Below are positions 52,110-60,977 of a stretch of 64,000 bases of DNA, in pieces. The DNA is from Niallia endozanthoxylica (GTDB lineage: Bacteria > Bacillota > Bacilli > Bacillales > Cytobacillaceae), in assembly GCF_008710145.1 (NCBI RefSeq), contig NZ_VYKL01000022.1, positions 1 through 64,000 of the forward strand, read 5' to 3'. The notes beneath the pieces are model-generated. The model saw nothing but the letters and a program-made list of their open reading frames with translations, had not been told where the DNA came from and made no database searches. The position numbers were made by a program, and so were the translations under genes. Every line of letters starts with the position of its first letter. The first letter of the stretch is position 1.

Positions 52110-52916
52110 TTAATGCAAGTCTCGAAGGTATTGCTTTAAGTCAGCAGGGTCTTTAATATTATCAAGCTCTTTTTTAGAATTCTCATCACTAGAGTCATAG
52201 GAATAATTGAAACGGAAAACTCTGTCATCCCAGAATTTATTTGAAAAGTCATTGTAATTTAGCTTTTTTTCTTTAGCGGAGAGTTCATGGTGCAGTTTTT
52301 CGTCATAGTATTCTATTTGAATGCTGAAATACTTTAACTCTTGGTCTTGTAAGTACTGAATTAATTTGTAAGCTTTATCTAATTGTTGGTCCATTTCATT
52401 TGAAGAGTTAAGAAGTACATTTGAAAAGATAATGTTCCCAATACCTTCATGGTCTTGTCCGAGGATTTCCTGGTAGGTGTTATGAATGTTGTATTGTGTA
52501 TAAGCTTCATCTAGAAATGAAACATTGACCATATAAGAGTAATTTTCAACAGTACTATAAAGCTCTTTGTAGATAGAACTAAATTGTTCATTAAGCTCCT
52601 TGCGCCATTTCATATCTAAGTAATCATCGGACATTGGCTGCATATCTTCAGAAATGGAAAGACGAACAGTTAATTCGGGATCTTTGGCAGGGTGAGAATC
52701 AATACGGTAAGTCCCCCAATCATCGCCTAGAGGCTTTGAAAAGGTTGATTGTTCAATAATAAAGTCTTCACTATATTTTGCTTCTAGATGTTTTTCAGCC
52801 GCTTTTTCAGCTTTATGACTAATGAGTGGAAAATAAATATAGTCAAATAAAACGAGACCGATGATGAATAAAAAGAAAACCGGAATGATTAGTAGGCCAA
52901 TGAGTAGTTTTCGCAT
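52110..52916 (-). CDS. Membrane-anchored hypothetical protein
   Basis: A 268-aa protein with one N-terminal membrane helix (LLIGLLIIPVFFLFIIGLVLFDYIYFPL) and an extracellular domain rich in Tyr, Asp, Glu and Lys. No catalytic motif is seen. I do not recognise a named family; similar single-pass Bacillus proteins are annotated as hypothetical. ATG at 52916 is preferred because AGGAG lies 8 nt before it; 15 upstream in-frame codons lack an SD. It stands alone between the nickel permease and the recombinase gene, on the opposite strand. Confidence 0.7.
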   Translation of the reverse strand: MRKLLIGLLIIPVFFLFIIGLVLFDYIYFPLISHKAEKAAEKHLEAKYSEDFIIEQSTFSKPLGDDWGTYRIDSHPAKDPELTVRLSISEDMQPMSDDYLDMKWRKELNEQFSSIYKELYSTVENYSYMVNVSFLDEAYTQYNIHNTYQEILGQDHEGIGNIIFSNVLLNSSNEMDQQLDKAYKLIQYLQDQELKYFSIQIEYYDEKLHHELSAKEKKLNYNDFSNKFWDDRVFRFNYSYDSSDENSKKELDNIKDPADLKQYLRDLH

Positions 52917-53110
52917 ACTTTTTCTTCTCCTAAAGGTATAAAGTTCCATTACATAGGTCACCTATAAGTCTACTGCTTTTTATGAAAAATGATAAGTAAT
53001 AAATCATTAAAAATATTGGTTCTATTGTTTGTAATGTTACTTAATCTTGTGTTATTGTTAATTGTGTAACTTAATTTATTTTGTCAGTGTGTGTTATAGG
53101 AGGTCAATTC

Positions 53111-53674
53111 ATGGAGTATGTTGAGCCCATAAGAGACGTTGAAAGCATTAATGCAATAAAAGATATATTAAAAAAACATTCTAAAAGAGATCTATTGCTT
53201 TTCGTCCTAGGTATTAATACGGGAATTCGAATAAGTGATTTACTATCACTAAAGGTGGAGGATATACGGGATGAAAAGGGGATTAAGGAGTTTTTATATC
53301 TAAAGGAAATGAGTAGTGGTGAAACAAAGGCTTACTATTTAAATAATAACGTTCAACATGCACTTGAGGATTACTTAAATAGCTATGAATTTCTAGGGAG
53401 TGATTATCTTTTTAAGTCAAAAAAGAACAATCTGCCGATTACACGTCAGCAAGCCTATCGTATTATCAATACAGCCGCAAAAGAGGTTGGAATTCCAGGT
53501 AAAATTGGTACACATACATTAAGAAAAACATTTGGGTACCATGCCTATCGAAAAGGTATTGCTATCTCAATTCTCATGGGGATTTATCATCATCACACTC
53601 CTTCTGAAACCTTACGATATATCGGAATAGATAAAAATGAGAAACCGCTTATTAAGGTAGATGTTAATTTATAA
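53111..53674 (+). CDS. Single-domain tyrosine recombinase/integrase
   Basis: A 187-aa protein consisting only of the catalytic domain of tyrosine recombinases; the usual N-terminal SAM-like arm/core-binding domain is missing. The active-site set is complete: R40 (NTGIRISDLL), H135-x-x-R138 (GTHTLRKTFG), H161/H162 (YHHHTPSE) and Y170 (TLRYIGID). ATG at 53111 follows AGGAGGT by 7 nt. Similar short integrases (B. subtilis YoeC type) are found in Bacillus chromosomes; their targets are unknown. No prophage, att site or gene array is visible nearby. Confidence 0.85.
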   Translation: MEYVEPIRDVESINAIKDILKKHSKRDLLLFVLGINTGIRISDLLSLKVEDIRDEKGIKEFLYLKEMSSGETKAYYLNNNVQHALEDYLNSYEFLGSDYLFKSKKNNLPITRQQAYRIINTAAKEVGIPGKIGTHTLRKTFGYHAYRKGIAISILMGIYHHHTPSETLRYIGIDKNEKPLIKVDVNL

Positions 53675-53697
53675 CTAAAAATATGGCAGAAAGAATA

Positions 53698-53725
53698 CAA
53701 AAACCCCCACTAAGAGTGGAGGTCG
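53698..53725 (-). terminator. Terminator of the UspA-like gene
   Basis: On the minus strand CCTCCACT/AGTGGGGG stem followed by TTTTTG, 5 nt after the stop codon. Confidence 0.8.
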
Positions 53726-53727
53726 TC

Positions 53728-54420
53728 TTATAAGTAATCTTCATCAGAATCTAAGTTCGTATCCATTTGAACATTTGTTAAGTCATTAACAATACTTTCA
53801 TGTACCTGGACTTGTAATGTTTCCTTATCCTTCATAAACTTGAAAATACCGTTATCAAAGTCAGTTCCGAATTCTTTAAAGAATATGCCCTCATATTCTA
53901 CATCCTTTGTATGGTTAAAAATCAGGCGGTACTGCTTGTTCTCTTTAACAAGATAGGCACGGATACCTTTTTCGTAATTTCTATCAGGATTTTTTAAATA
54001 ACGGGCAACGGAAATGATGTGAAGGTCAACAAACGGAATTTCACGTAATAAAGAGTTGATAATAGAACCTTTTGCTATTTGTTCCCATCTGCTTTGAGCC
54101 GTTTGACCGAGAATAATTTGTGTAATATTTTTCTCTCTTGCAACCTCTGCGATTACTTTTGAGATAGGTCTTTGTTCATTGTCCTTAATAATAAATGCAT
54201 CAGCACTATGCTGAGAAGCCAATTGTTTCCATCTTGTAATATAGTTTGATTTTTCTGCATCCAACTCATCGAATGGTTTAGGATCTACAGTGAGAATGTA
54301 CAGCGGACAGTCAAGCATATTGGCAATTTTACAGCCCCTTTGAATGAGACGTTCACCATTTGGACCATAATATACACAAACGAGGATGCTTTCGTCCATG
54401 CGTTCTTTCTTTTTTATCAT
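53728..54420 (-). CDS. UspA-domain protein (KdpD-like universal stress domain)
   Basis: A 230-aa cytoplasmic protein. Residues about 9-140 are a UspA/KdpD-type alpha/beta domain (ILVCVYYGPNGERLIQRGCKIANMLDCPLYILTVDP.., ITQIILGQTAQSRWEQIAKGSIINSLLREIPFVDLHIISV), with the G-x2-x-R/W-type nucleotide segment QTAQSRW. The C-terminal 80 residues are beta-rich and unrecognised, with an acidic end (DSDEDYL). SD GAGGTG. It is divergent from the mrp operon; KdpD-type Usp domains sense c-di-AMP or nucleotides, so a link to cation control is possible but not shown. Confidence 0.78.
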   Translation of the reverse strand: MIKKKERMDESILVCVYYGPNGERLIQRGCKIANMLDCPLYILTVDPKPFDELDAEKSNYITRWKQLASQHSADAFIIKDNEQRPISKVIAEVAREKNITQIILGQTAQSRWEQIAKGSIINSLLREIPFVDLHIISVARYLKNPDRNYEKGIRAYLVKENKQYRLIFNHTKDVEYEGIFFKEFGTDFDNGIFKFMKDKETLQVQVHESIVNDLTNVQMDTNLDSDEDYL

Positions 54421-54570
54421 TTTTAGTTCACCTCGGAATCGGTTGACTCAACCCGATTTTATTCCTTTATTAAATAAACTATGTATGACTATAACCCATG
54501 CCACCATTTCAGTCAATCTATTTAATATTACTATACTATTCTTAATTATAAATTCTTAGGGAGGGATATG

Positions 54571-57000
54571 ATGTCATTTTGGTTACATGTCATGATTTTG
54601 ATGCCTTTTTTGTTTGCCATAGCGGTACCATTCATCTATAAGCAATTGTCACCGCGTATTCATACGGGATGGTTTGTCCTTTTTATTCCATTGGTGATAT
54701 TTATCTATTTATTATCATTTATTCCCAAAATTTCAGATGGAAATACTTTCACAGCAACGGTTCCATGGATGCCATCCTTCGATATTAACTTCACGACATA
54801 TATGGATGGGTTAAGCTTGATTTTTGGGCTATTAATTTCGGGAATTGGTGCACTCGTTATTCTCTATTCTATATTTTATCTGTCCAAGCATCGTGAAGCA
54901 TTAAATAATTTCTATGTGTATTTGTTGCTATTTATGGGAGCTATGCTTGGCCTGGTATTTTCTGATAACATAATTGTTTTATATGTTTTTTGGGAAATAA
55001 CCAGTGTATCGTCTTTCTTATTAATTGCCTACTGGTATGAACGTGAAACATCACGTTATGGGGCACAAAAATCAATGTTAATTACGATTTTTGGAGGACT
55101 GGCGATGCTGGCTGGTTTCATTATGCTTTCTATCATGACGGATACGTATAGTATTCGTGAAATGATAAGCAAGGCAAGTGATATTCCTTCGCATGCTCTG
55201 TTTATTCCAGCAATGATACTAATCTTAGTCGGGACATTTACAAAGTCAGCACAATTTCCATTTAGTATCTGGCTGCCAGATGCGATGGAGGCACCTACAC
55301 CAATAAGTGCTTATTTGCATTCAGCTACAATGGTAAAGGCAGGGATTTATTTAGTCGCTCGTCTGACTCCTATTTTCGGAGGTTCTGCAGAGTGGTTCTG
55401 GATTGTATCAGGAGTAGGGCTCATCACTTTATTATATGGGTCTGTAAATGCAGTGCGGCAAACAGATCTTAAGGCATTATTAGCTTATTCTACCATAAGT
55501 CAATTAGGCTTAATTATGAGCTTGCTTGGTTTAGGCTCTGCGTCTTTATATGTCGGAGTTGGAGATGATTCCTCTGTATATGCTGTAGCGATATTTGCAG
55601 CAATTTTCCACTTGGTTAATCACTCCACATTTAAAGGCTCCCTATTTATGGTTATTGGTATTATTGACCATGAGACGGGAACCCGAGATATTCGCAGGCT
55701 GGGCGGCTTAATGCACCTTATGCCTATTTCGTTTACCTTAGCCGTAATTGGAAGCTTTGCCATGGCAGGACTTCCGCCATTTAATGGATTTTTAAGTAAG
55801 GAAATGTTTTTTACAGCTGTATTAAATGCATCCGATATGTCTGTGTTTAATGTAGATATCATTGGCTTGGCTATCCCTATCATTGCATGGATTGCCAGTG
55901 TGTTTACCTTTGTTTACAGCATGATTCTTGTTTTTAAAACATTTGGCTTTAGAGGGAAGAATAAACCAGAAAAACTCGGAAGGGACGTGCATGAGGCTCC
56001 AATTGGGATGTTAATTTCGCCTCTTGTTCTTGGATCTCTTGTTATTATCTTTTTCTTTTTTCCAAATACCCTTTCACATTATTTACTACAGCCTGCGATG
56101 CATGCGGTGCTGCCGACCATTGCTGGGGAAGCAGGTATACTTGATATAAAAATCAGTGCTTGGCATGGCTGGAATACTGAGTTGTTTATGACACTGGGTG
56201 TCATCGGATTGGGAACATTATTGTACATTTATTTAAAAAAGTGGTTTCCAATTTATCATTTACTTCCAGAAGGCTTCACATTAAATAATCTGTATAATCT
56301 CGGTTTAGAGAAAATGGAAAGTTTATCGAAGATTATAACAGTAAAATATATGACAGGTTTTATCCGTGACTATCTAGTCTATATATTTGGGTTTATCATC
56401 CTTGTCGTTGGAGGCGCCATGTGGTTGTTTAAAGGTTATTCCTTTGATCTATCCAAGGATGCACCCGTTAATATTTTTGAAGTGATATTAATGACTTTGA
56501 TGGTAATTACTGCTTTAGCCGTTCTGTTTTCTAAAAAGAGGGTGACTGCTATCGTTGCAGTGGGTGCTTTAGGTTTTCTTGTTTCCTTTTTCTTTGTTTT
56601 GTTTAGAGCACCAGACTTGGCACTGACTCAATTAGTTGTTGAGACGGTAACAACGGCATTATTCCTGCTATGCTTCTATCATTTACCTGAATTGAAAAAG
56701 GAAATAAGCCGTATTCCGTTCAAGGCGGTTAATGCTGTCATCTCGATTGGGGCTGGCGCGGTCGTAACCATTGTAGCATTATCTGCAAATGGGAATCGTT
56801 TATTCGAATCTATCTCAGGGTACTACGAGAATTCTTATGAATTAGCAGGAGCAAAAAATATTGTAAACTCCATTCTCGTTGATTTCCGCGGGATTGATAC
56901 GATGCTCGAGATTCTTGTCTTATGTATTGCAGGTCTTGGCGTATATACATTAATCAAGCTTAAACCGCAAGGGAGGGATGAAAATGAAGAAGCCAAATGA
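54571..57000 (+). CDS. mrpA: Na+/H+ antiporter subunit MrpA
   Basis: The largest subunit (809 aa) of the Mrp cation/proton antiporter, with more than 20 membrane helices. The N-terminal part is NuoL-like (ITSVSSFLLIAYWYER, KSAQFPFSIWLPDAMEAPTPISAYLHSATMVKAG, AYSTISQLGLI); the C-terminal part holds the DUF4040/MrpB-like domain (FFFVLFRAPDLALTQLVVETVTTALFLLCFYHLPEL). ATG at 54571 is preferred to 54568 for spacing to AGGGAGG. First gene of a seven-gene operon for Na+ and alkali tolerance; its 3' end overlaps mrpB by 17 nt. Confidence 0.96.
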   Translation: MSFWLHVMILMPFLFAIAVPFIYKQLSPRIHTGWFVLFIPLVIFIYLLSFIPKISDGNTFTATVPWMPSFDINFTTYMDGLSLIFGLLISGIGALVILYSIFYLSKHREALNNFYVYLLLFMGAMLGLVFSDNIIVLYVFWEITSVSSFLLIAYWYERETSRYGAQKSMLITIFGGLAMLAGFIMLSIMTDTYSIREMISKASDIPSHALFIPAMILILVGTFTKSAQFPFSIWLPDAMEAPTPISAYLHSATMVKAGIYLVARLTPIFGGSAEWFWIVSGVGLITLLYGSVNAVRQTDLKALLAYSTISQLGLIMSLLGLGSASLYVGVGDDSSVYAVAIFAAIFHLVNHSTFKGSLFMVIGIIDHETGTRDIRRLGGLMHLMPISFTLAVIGSFAMAGLPPFNGFLSKEMFFTAVLNASDMSVFNVDIIGLAIPIIAWIASVFTFVYSMILVFKTFGFRGKNKPEKLGRDVHEAPIGMLISPLVLGSLVIIFFFFPNTLSHYLLQPAMHAVLPTIAGEAGILDIKISAWHGWNTELFMTLGVIGLGTLLYIYLKKWFPIYHLLPEGFTLNNLYNLGLEKMESLSKIITVKYMTGFIRDYLVYIFGFIILVVGGAMWLFKGYSFDLSKDAPVNIFEVILMTLMVITALAVLFSKKRVTAIVAVGALGFLVSFFFVLFRAPDLALTQLVVETVTTALFLLCFYHLPELKKEISRIPFKAVNAVISIGAGAVVTIVALSANGNRLFESISGYYENSYELAGAKNIVNSILVDFRGIDTMLEILVLCIAGLGVYTLIKLKPQGRDENEEAK

Positions 57001-57409
57001 TGTAATCATACGAAGTGTAACAAAGGTTGCCGTTTTGATTATATTTACGTTTGCTATTAATCTTTTTATCTCAGGGCATCATTATCCTGGCGGCGGATTT
57101 ATTGGCGGTCTAACCTTTGCATCAGCCTTAATCCTCCTGTTTCTAACATTTGATATTGAAACAGTTAGGAGAAACATTCCAGTTGATTTTAAAGTGATGG
57201 CTGCTGTAGGTGTGTTAATTGCTCTTCTGACGGGAGTCGGTTCCATGCTGTTCGATTCCCCGTTTTTATCACAGACGTTCGGATATTTTAATCTTCCTGT
57301 TTTTGGAAAAACGGAACTGGCAACTGCGGTGATTTTTGATGTCGGGGTAGCGTTGGCGGTAATTGGAACCTCAATCACGATAATTATGAGTATAGGTGAT
57401 GATCGATAA
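56984..57409 (+). CDS. mrpB: Na+/H+ antiporter subunit MrpB
   Basis: A 141-aa protein with four helices. FAINLFISGHHYPGGGFIGGLTFASALILLFLTFDIE is the MrpB signature. ATG 56984 is preferred to 56978 because GGGAGGG then lies 7 nt upstream. The stop codon overlaps the mrpC start (TAATG). Confidence 0.95.
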   Translation: MKKPNDVIIRSVTKVAVLIIFTFAINLFISGHHYPGGGFIGGLTFASALILLFLTFDIETVRRNIPVDFKVMAAVGVLIALLTGVGSMLFDSPFLSQTFGYFNLPVFGKTELATAVIFDVGVALAVIGTSITIIMSIGDDR

Positions 57410-57747
57410 TGGAAACGTTAATGTCTATCCTTGTTGGTATATTATTTGCCATTGGAATTTATTTAATTTTGACGAAAACCCTATTAAGAATCATTTTGGG
57501 AACATCCATCCTTGGTCATGGTGTCAATTTATTGATTATCACGATGGGGGGATTGAAAAAGGGAGGTCCTCCTCTTCTTGGCATTAAGAATTTAACCTAT
57601 GCTGATTCATTGCCCCAAGCCCTTTTATTAACGGCCATCGTGATCAACTTTGCCACAACAGCTCTTTTTTTAGTGCTGAGTTATCGTGCTTATAAGGTAT
57701 TGGGTACGGATGATACGGAGCAATTGAGAGGTGTTGAGAATGAATAA
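57409..57747 (+). CDS. mrpC: Na+/H+ antiporter subunit MrpC
   Basis: A 112-aa, three-helix subunit, NuoK-like: GIYLILTKTLLRIILGTSILGHGVNLLIITMGG and LPQALLLTAIVINFATTALFLVLSYRAYK. It starts on the mrpB stop (TAATG) and its end overlaps mrpD. Confidence 0.95.
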   Translation: METLMSILVGILFAIGIYLILTKTLLRIILGTSILGHGVNLLIITMGGLKKGGPPLLGIKNLTYADSLPQALLLTAIVINFATTALFLVLSYRAYKVLGTDDTEQLRGVENE

Positions 57748-59230
57748 TCTAGTTATTTTGCCCATCATTATCCCGATTCTAACGGGTATGATTATGGTGA
57801 TTTTTCGGAAGAAGATTACATTGCATCGATTTTTAAGTGTTTTTTCGATGCTTGCTGTTGGTATTTCAACGCTTCTATTAATGAGTCAAATAGAAACATC
57901 AGGAATCCAAACGCTTCATTTAGGAGGTTGGGAGGCGCCGTTTGGGGTAAGTATGGTCGCTGATATGCTTTCTGCTCTGTTAATCCTGACAACGAGTATT
58001 GTTGCGTTATGTTGTTTATTGTACGCCTTTCATTCTATTGGAAGGGAAAGAGAATTAAACTATTTTTACCCGCTATTCATGTTTCTCATTACAGGGGTCA
58101 ATGGCTCGTTTATGACTGGAGATATTTTTAATTTATTTGTTTGCTTCGAGGTTATGCTTGTTTCTTCCTATGTGTTGATCTCACTAGGAGGTACGGGAAT
58201 TCAACTGAGGGAGTCTATTAAATATATATTAATTAATATTATTTCCTCTTTTCTATTTCTTGTTGCGGTTGCATACCTTTACGCGATGACAGGGACTCTG
58301 AATTTTGCTCACCTTTCCATTCGTGTAGCTGAGGTGGGACAGGATGGACTAATGACGACGGTTGCTATTTTATTTTTAATTGTTTTTAGTTTAAAAGCTG
58401 GTCTGTTTCTGTTCTATTGGCTCCCGGGTTCTTACAGTGCTCCTCCAACTGCGGTTGCAGCTATATTCGCAGCATTGTTAACAAAGGTAGGAATTTATGC
58501 AATTATTAGGGTTTTTACACTTGTATTTTATCATGAGCCAGAGGTAACGCACTTATTTATAGGGATTTTGGCTGCGGTCACGATGATATTAGGGGCCATT
58601 GGAGCTGTAGCTTTCTGGGATATTAAAAGAATTTTAACTTATAACGTTATTGTTGGGGTAGGATTTATCTTAGCAGGAGCCGCATCGTATACAACGGAAG
58701 GGATGACGGGCTCTTTATACTATTTGATTCACGATATGATTGTAAAGGCATTAATTTTCCTTTTAGGAGGAACGATTGTCCATCTTACTGGGACAAGTAA
58801 GTTAAGAGAAATAAGCGGTCTTATCAAATTACATCCAGGATTGGGGTGGATGTTTTTTATTGCGGCATTATCCCTTTCAGGTATTCCGCCATTAAGCGGT
58901 TTAATCGGGAAAATTTTTATAACAGAAGGGACTTTTGAGGCGGGCTACTTTTGGCTGGGTGGAATTGGGCTGATAACCAGTCTTATGGTTCTGTATTCGA
59001 TTATGAAAATCTTTCTTAAAGGATTTTGGGGCTATACCGAATTAACTGAGGAAGAGGAAAAGGGGACAACAAAGGGGTTAATGTTACCAATTGGAATCCT
59101 TACCATGTTAACCATTGCGCTCGGATTAGGTGCTGAAGGAATTCATGATTACGTTTATCTTGCAGTAGAAGGCTTAATGGATCCCAGTTTCTATATTAAA
59201 GCGGTCATGGGCGGTAATTTGGAGCAGTAG
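57740..59230 (+). CDS. mrpD: Na+/H+ antiporter subunit MrpD
   Basis: A 496-aa NuoN/NuoM-like membrane subunit with about 14 helices. Typical parts: FNLFVCFEVMLVSSYVLISLGG (with the essential membrane Glu), AGLFLFYWLPGSYSAPPTAVAAIFAALLTKVGIYAIIR, and SLSGIPPLSGLIGKI. ATG 57740 with GAGAGGTG upstream overlaps the mrpC end by 8 nt. Confidence 0.95.
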   Translation: MNNLVILPIIIPILTGMIMVIFRKKITLHRFLSVFSMLAVGISTLLLMSQIETSGIQTLHLGGWEAPFGVSMVADMLSALLILTTSIVALCCLLYAFHSIGRERELNYFYPLFMFLITGVNGSFMTGDIFNLFVCFEVMLVSSYVLISLGGTGIQLRESIKYILINIISSFLFLVAVAYLYAMTGTLNFAHLSIRVAEVGQDGLMTTVAILFLIVFSLKAGLFLFYWLPGSYSAPPTAVAAIFAALLTKVGIYAIIRVFTLVFYHEPEVTHLFIGILAAVTMILGAIGAVAFWDIKRILTYNVIVGVGFILAGAASYTTEGMTGSLYYLIHDMIVKALIFLLGGTIVHLTGTSKLREISGLIKLHPGLGWMFFIAALSLSGIPPLSGLIGKIFITEGTFEAGYFWLGGIGLITSLMVLYSIMKIFLKGFWGYTELTEEEEKGTTKGLMLPIGILTMLTIALGLGAEGIHDYVYLAVEGLMDPSFYIKAVMGGNLEQ

Positions 59231-59271
59231 AGTTAACGTTTATACTTTTTAAATGGAAAGGGGTGGTAGCG

Positions 59272-59748
59272 ATGCCTATGCAGGTATTAATAAATTTATT
59301 GATTGGTGTCATCTGGATGTTTCTTCAGGATGACTGGAGTGTTTTAACCTTTTTCAGTGGTTATCTATTTGGTTTATTGGTGCTCTTTATTCTGCGTAAA
59401 TATCTTCCAACTAAATTTTATTTAGTTACATTGCTTGCAATTGTTCAGCTTTTTCTCGTATTCATTTATGAGTTATTTACATCTAGTATATTAGTGATTC
59501 GACAGATACTTCGACCGAGGATTAATATTACTCCAGGGATATTTACTTTAGAAACGGAATTAGAAGGAGATCTGGAGGTTACATTACTAGCGCTGCTGCT
59601 GACCTTAACCCCCGGGTCTGTTGTAGTTGAAGTTTCCGAAGACAGCAAGAGGTATTATATCCATGCGATGGATATCCCAGCATCGAGTGATGCGGTTCTT
59701 GCATCTACAAAAAAGTTTGAAAAGGCTATAAAGAAGGTGACGCGTTAA
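59272..59748 (+). CDS. mrpE: Na+/H+ antiporter subunit MrpE
   Basis: A 158-aa subunit with N-terminal helices and a cytoplasmic part: NLLIGVIWMFLQDDW, GLLVLFILRKYLP, and LALLLTLTPGSVVVEVSEDSKRYYIHAMD. ATG 59272 is preferred (GGGGTGG 6 nt upstream) over GTG 59263. Its stop overlaps the mrpF start. Confidence 0.94.
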   Translation: MPMQVLINLLIGVIWMFLQDDWSVLTFFSGYLFGLLVLFILRKYLPTKFYLVTLLAIVQLFLVFIYELFTSSILVIRQILRPRINITPGIFTLETELEGDLEVTLLALLLTLTPGSVVVEVSEDSKRYYIHAMDIPASSDAVLASTKKFEKAIKKVTR

Positions 59749-60032
59749 TGATACAAGGAATATTAATCTGTTCACTAGCTTTTCTTAGTTTTGCTGTTAT
59801 AGCAACCATATATCGGTTGGTTAAGGGTCCTTCTGCTCCTGATAGAATCCAAGCTCTTGATGCTTTAGGAATTAATCTGATTTCAGGTGTTGCTATTTTT
59901 TCTGTTTTGTTGAGAAACACTGGATTTTTTGAAGTCATTCTATTAATTGGAATCTTGTCCTTTATCGGAACCATTGCTTTTGCAAGATATATTGAAAGAG
60001 GTGCGGTCATTGAGCGTAATCAATCAGAGTGA
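59748..60032 (+). CDS. mrpF: Na+/H+ antiporter subunit MrpF
   Basis: A 94-aa, three-helix subunit: FAVIATIYRLVKGPSAPDRIQALDALGINLISGVAIF is the family signature with the conserved Asp. Start overlaps mrpE (TAATG); its end overlaps mrpG by 23 nt. Confidence 0.94.
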   Translation: MIQGILICSLAFLSFAVIATIYRLVKGPSAPDRIQALDALGINLISGVAIFSVLLRNTGFFEVILLIGILSFIGTIAFARYIERGAVIERNQSE

Positions 60033-60381
60033 ATATATCGCCGTTTTGTTAATATTGATTGGGACCATCTTCAGCTTTCTAAGTGCAGTCGGCCTGATTC
60101 GTCTTCCTGATATTTATACCCGCTCCCATGCACTTTCTAAAGGATCAACAATGGGTGTGCTTTTTACACTTGTTGGAACCTTTCTTTTCTTCATGTTAGA
60201 GGGATTCTTTAGCATCCGTTTATTTCTAGGGATTTTCTTCGTATTTCTCACAGCACCTGTAGCAGCACATGTTATTGTTCGGGCAGCCTATCGTTCACGT
60301 GTTCCTCTTGCAAAGGTAAGCGTAAAGGATGACCTGAAGGAAGTAATGATGGAAAGTGACAGGATGAGGAGTATGGAGTAA
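60010..60381 (+). CDS. mrpG: Na+/H+ antiporter subunit MrpG
   Basis: A 123-aa, three-helix subunit: GTIFSFLSAVGLIRLPDIYTRSHALSKGSTMGVLFTLVGTFL is diagnostic. The start is TTG at 60010 with AAAGAGGTG 6 nt upstream; the frame is open further upstream but only inside mrpF without an SD, and the resulting length fits MrpG (118-124 aa). Last gene of the operon, closed by a terminator. Confidence 0.92.
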   Translation: MSVINQSEYIAVLLILIGTIFSFLSAVGLIRLPDIYTRSHALSKGSTMGVLFTLVGTFLFFMLEGFFSIRLFLGIFFVFLTAPVAAHVIVRAAYRSRVPLAKVSVKDDLKEVMMESDRMRSME

Positions 60382-60397
60382 AAGGTAGTAGCTTTGT

Positions 60398-60429
60398 AAA
60401 ACCGTTCATTGAGCGGTTTTATTTTTTTC
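60398..60429 (+). terminator. Rho-independent terminator of the mrp operon
   Basis: AAAACCGTTC/GAGCGGTTTT stem followed by ATTTTTTT. Confidence 0.92.
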
Positions 60430-60553
60430 TCTAATGTGACACAAAAGATTATTAATTGCTTTCAATATGTTCACAATTATATTCTTGATTAAGTGGGTAT
60501 TTGATATATACTAATAATTAAGAAAATTTAGTCAAAAAAAAGGAGGAGATAGG

Positions 60554-60973
60554 ATGAGCTTAACTACTTCAGAAATGCAAATTGGACAAATTGCGCGTTT
60601 ACAGCGGATATTCTCAGAAGCGGATATTCAAAAGTATAGTGAATTAGCAAATGATTTTAGTCAAATGTATGAACGCAATGAGGAGGTCTGGAAAAAACGT
60701 TTTTCGCAGCCAATCGTTCCCGCTTTGTTGGTGGAAGGATTAATTATACAGGTTATTTCTGAAAAATTACCGGGAGGTCCCTGTGTATTAGTACAAAAAG
60801 AAATCATTTATTATCATCCTGTGCATGTAGGGGATGCCATTACCGCTGAATTGGTGATTATTGATATTAATCATGAAAGAAACTGGGTAACGCAAAAGGT
60901 TGTTTGCTTTAATCAACAGGGAACTGAGGTTATTAAAGGACAAGTTGTCATTTATGTTTTTCCGGGAGGCTGA
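60554..60973 (+). CDS. MaoC-like hot-dog-fold hydratase
   Basis: A 139-aa single hot-dog domain protein of the MaoC/R-specific enoyl-CoA hydratase group. It aligns with MaoC proteins in [20 protein letters not shown] (hydratase 2 motif region, although the usual D-x4-H is changed to D-x4-Y), [12 protein letters not shown] and [13 protein letters not shown]. The altered His suggests reduced or different catalysis. SD AGGAGGAG. It is followed after 4 nt by a sigma-54 activator, so it probably belongs to the same acyl-CoA pathway. Confidence 0.8.
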   Translation: MSLTTSEMQIGQIARLQRIFSEADIQKYSELANDFSQMYERNEEVWKKRFSQPIVPALLVEGLIIQVISEKLPGGPCVLVQKEIIYYHPVHVGDAITAELVIIDINHERNWVTQKVVCFNQQGTEVIKGQVVIYVFPGG

Positions 60974-60977
60974 TGAA

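Noticed and set aside
56984-60381. Mrp operon as respiratory complex I genes
   Set aside because: NuoL/N/K-like subunits occur in Mrp; presence of mrpB, E, F and G in order makes it an antiporter.
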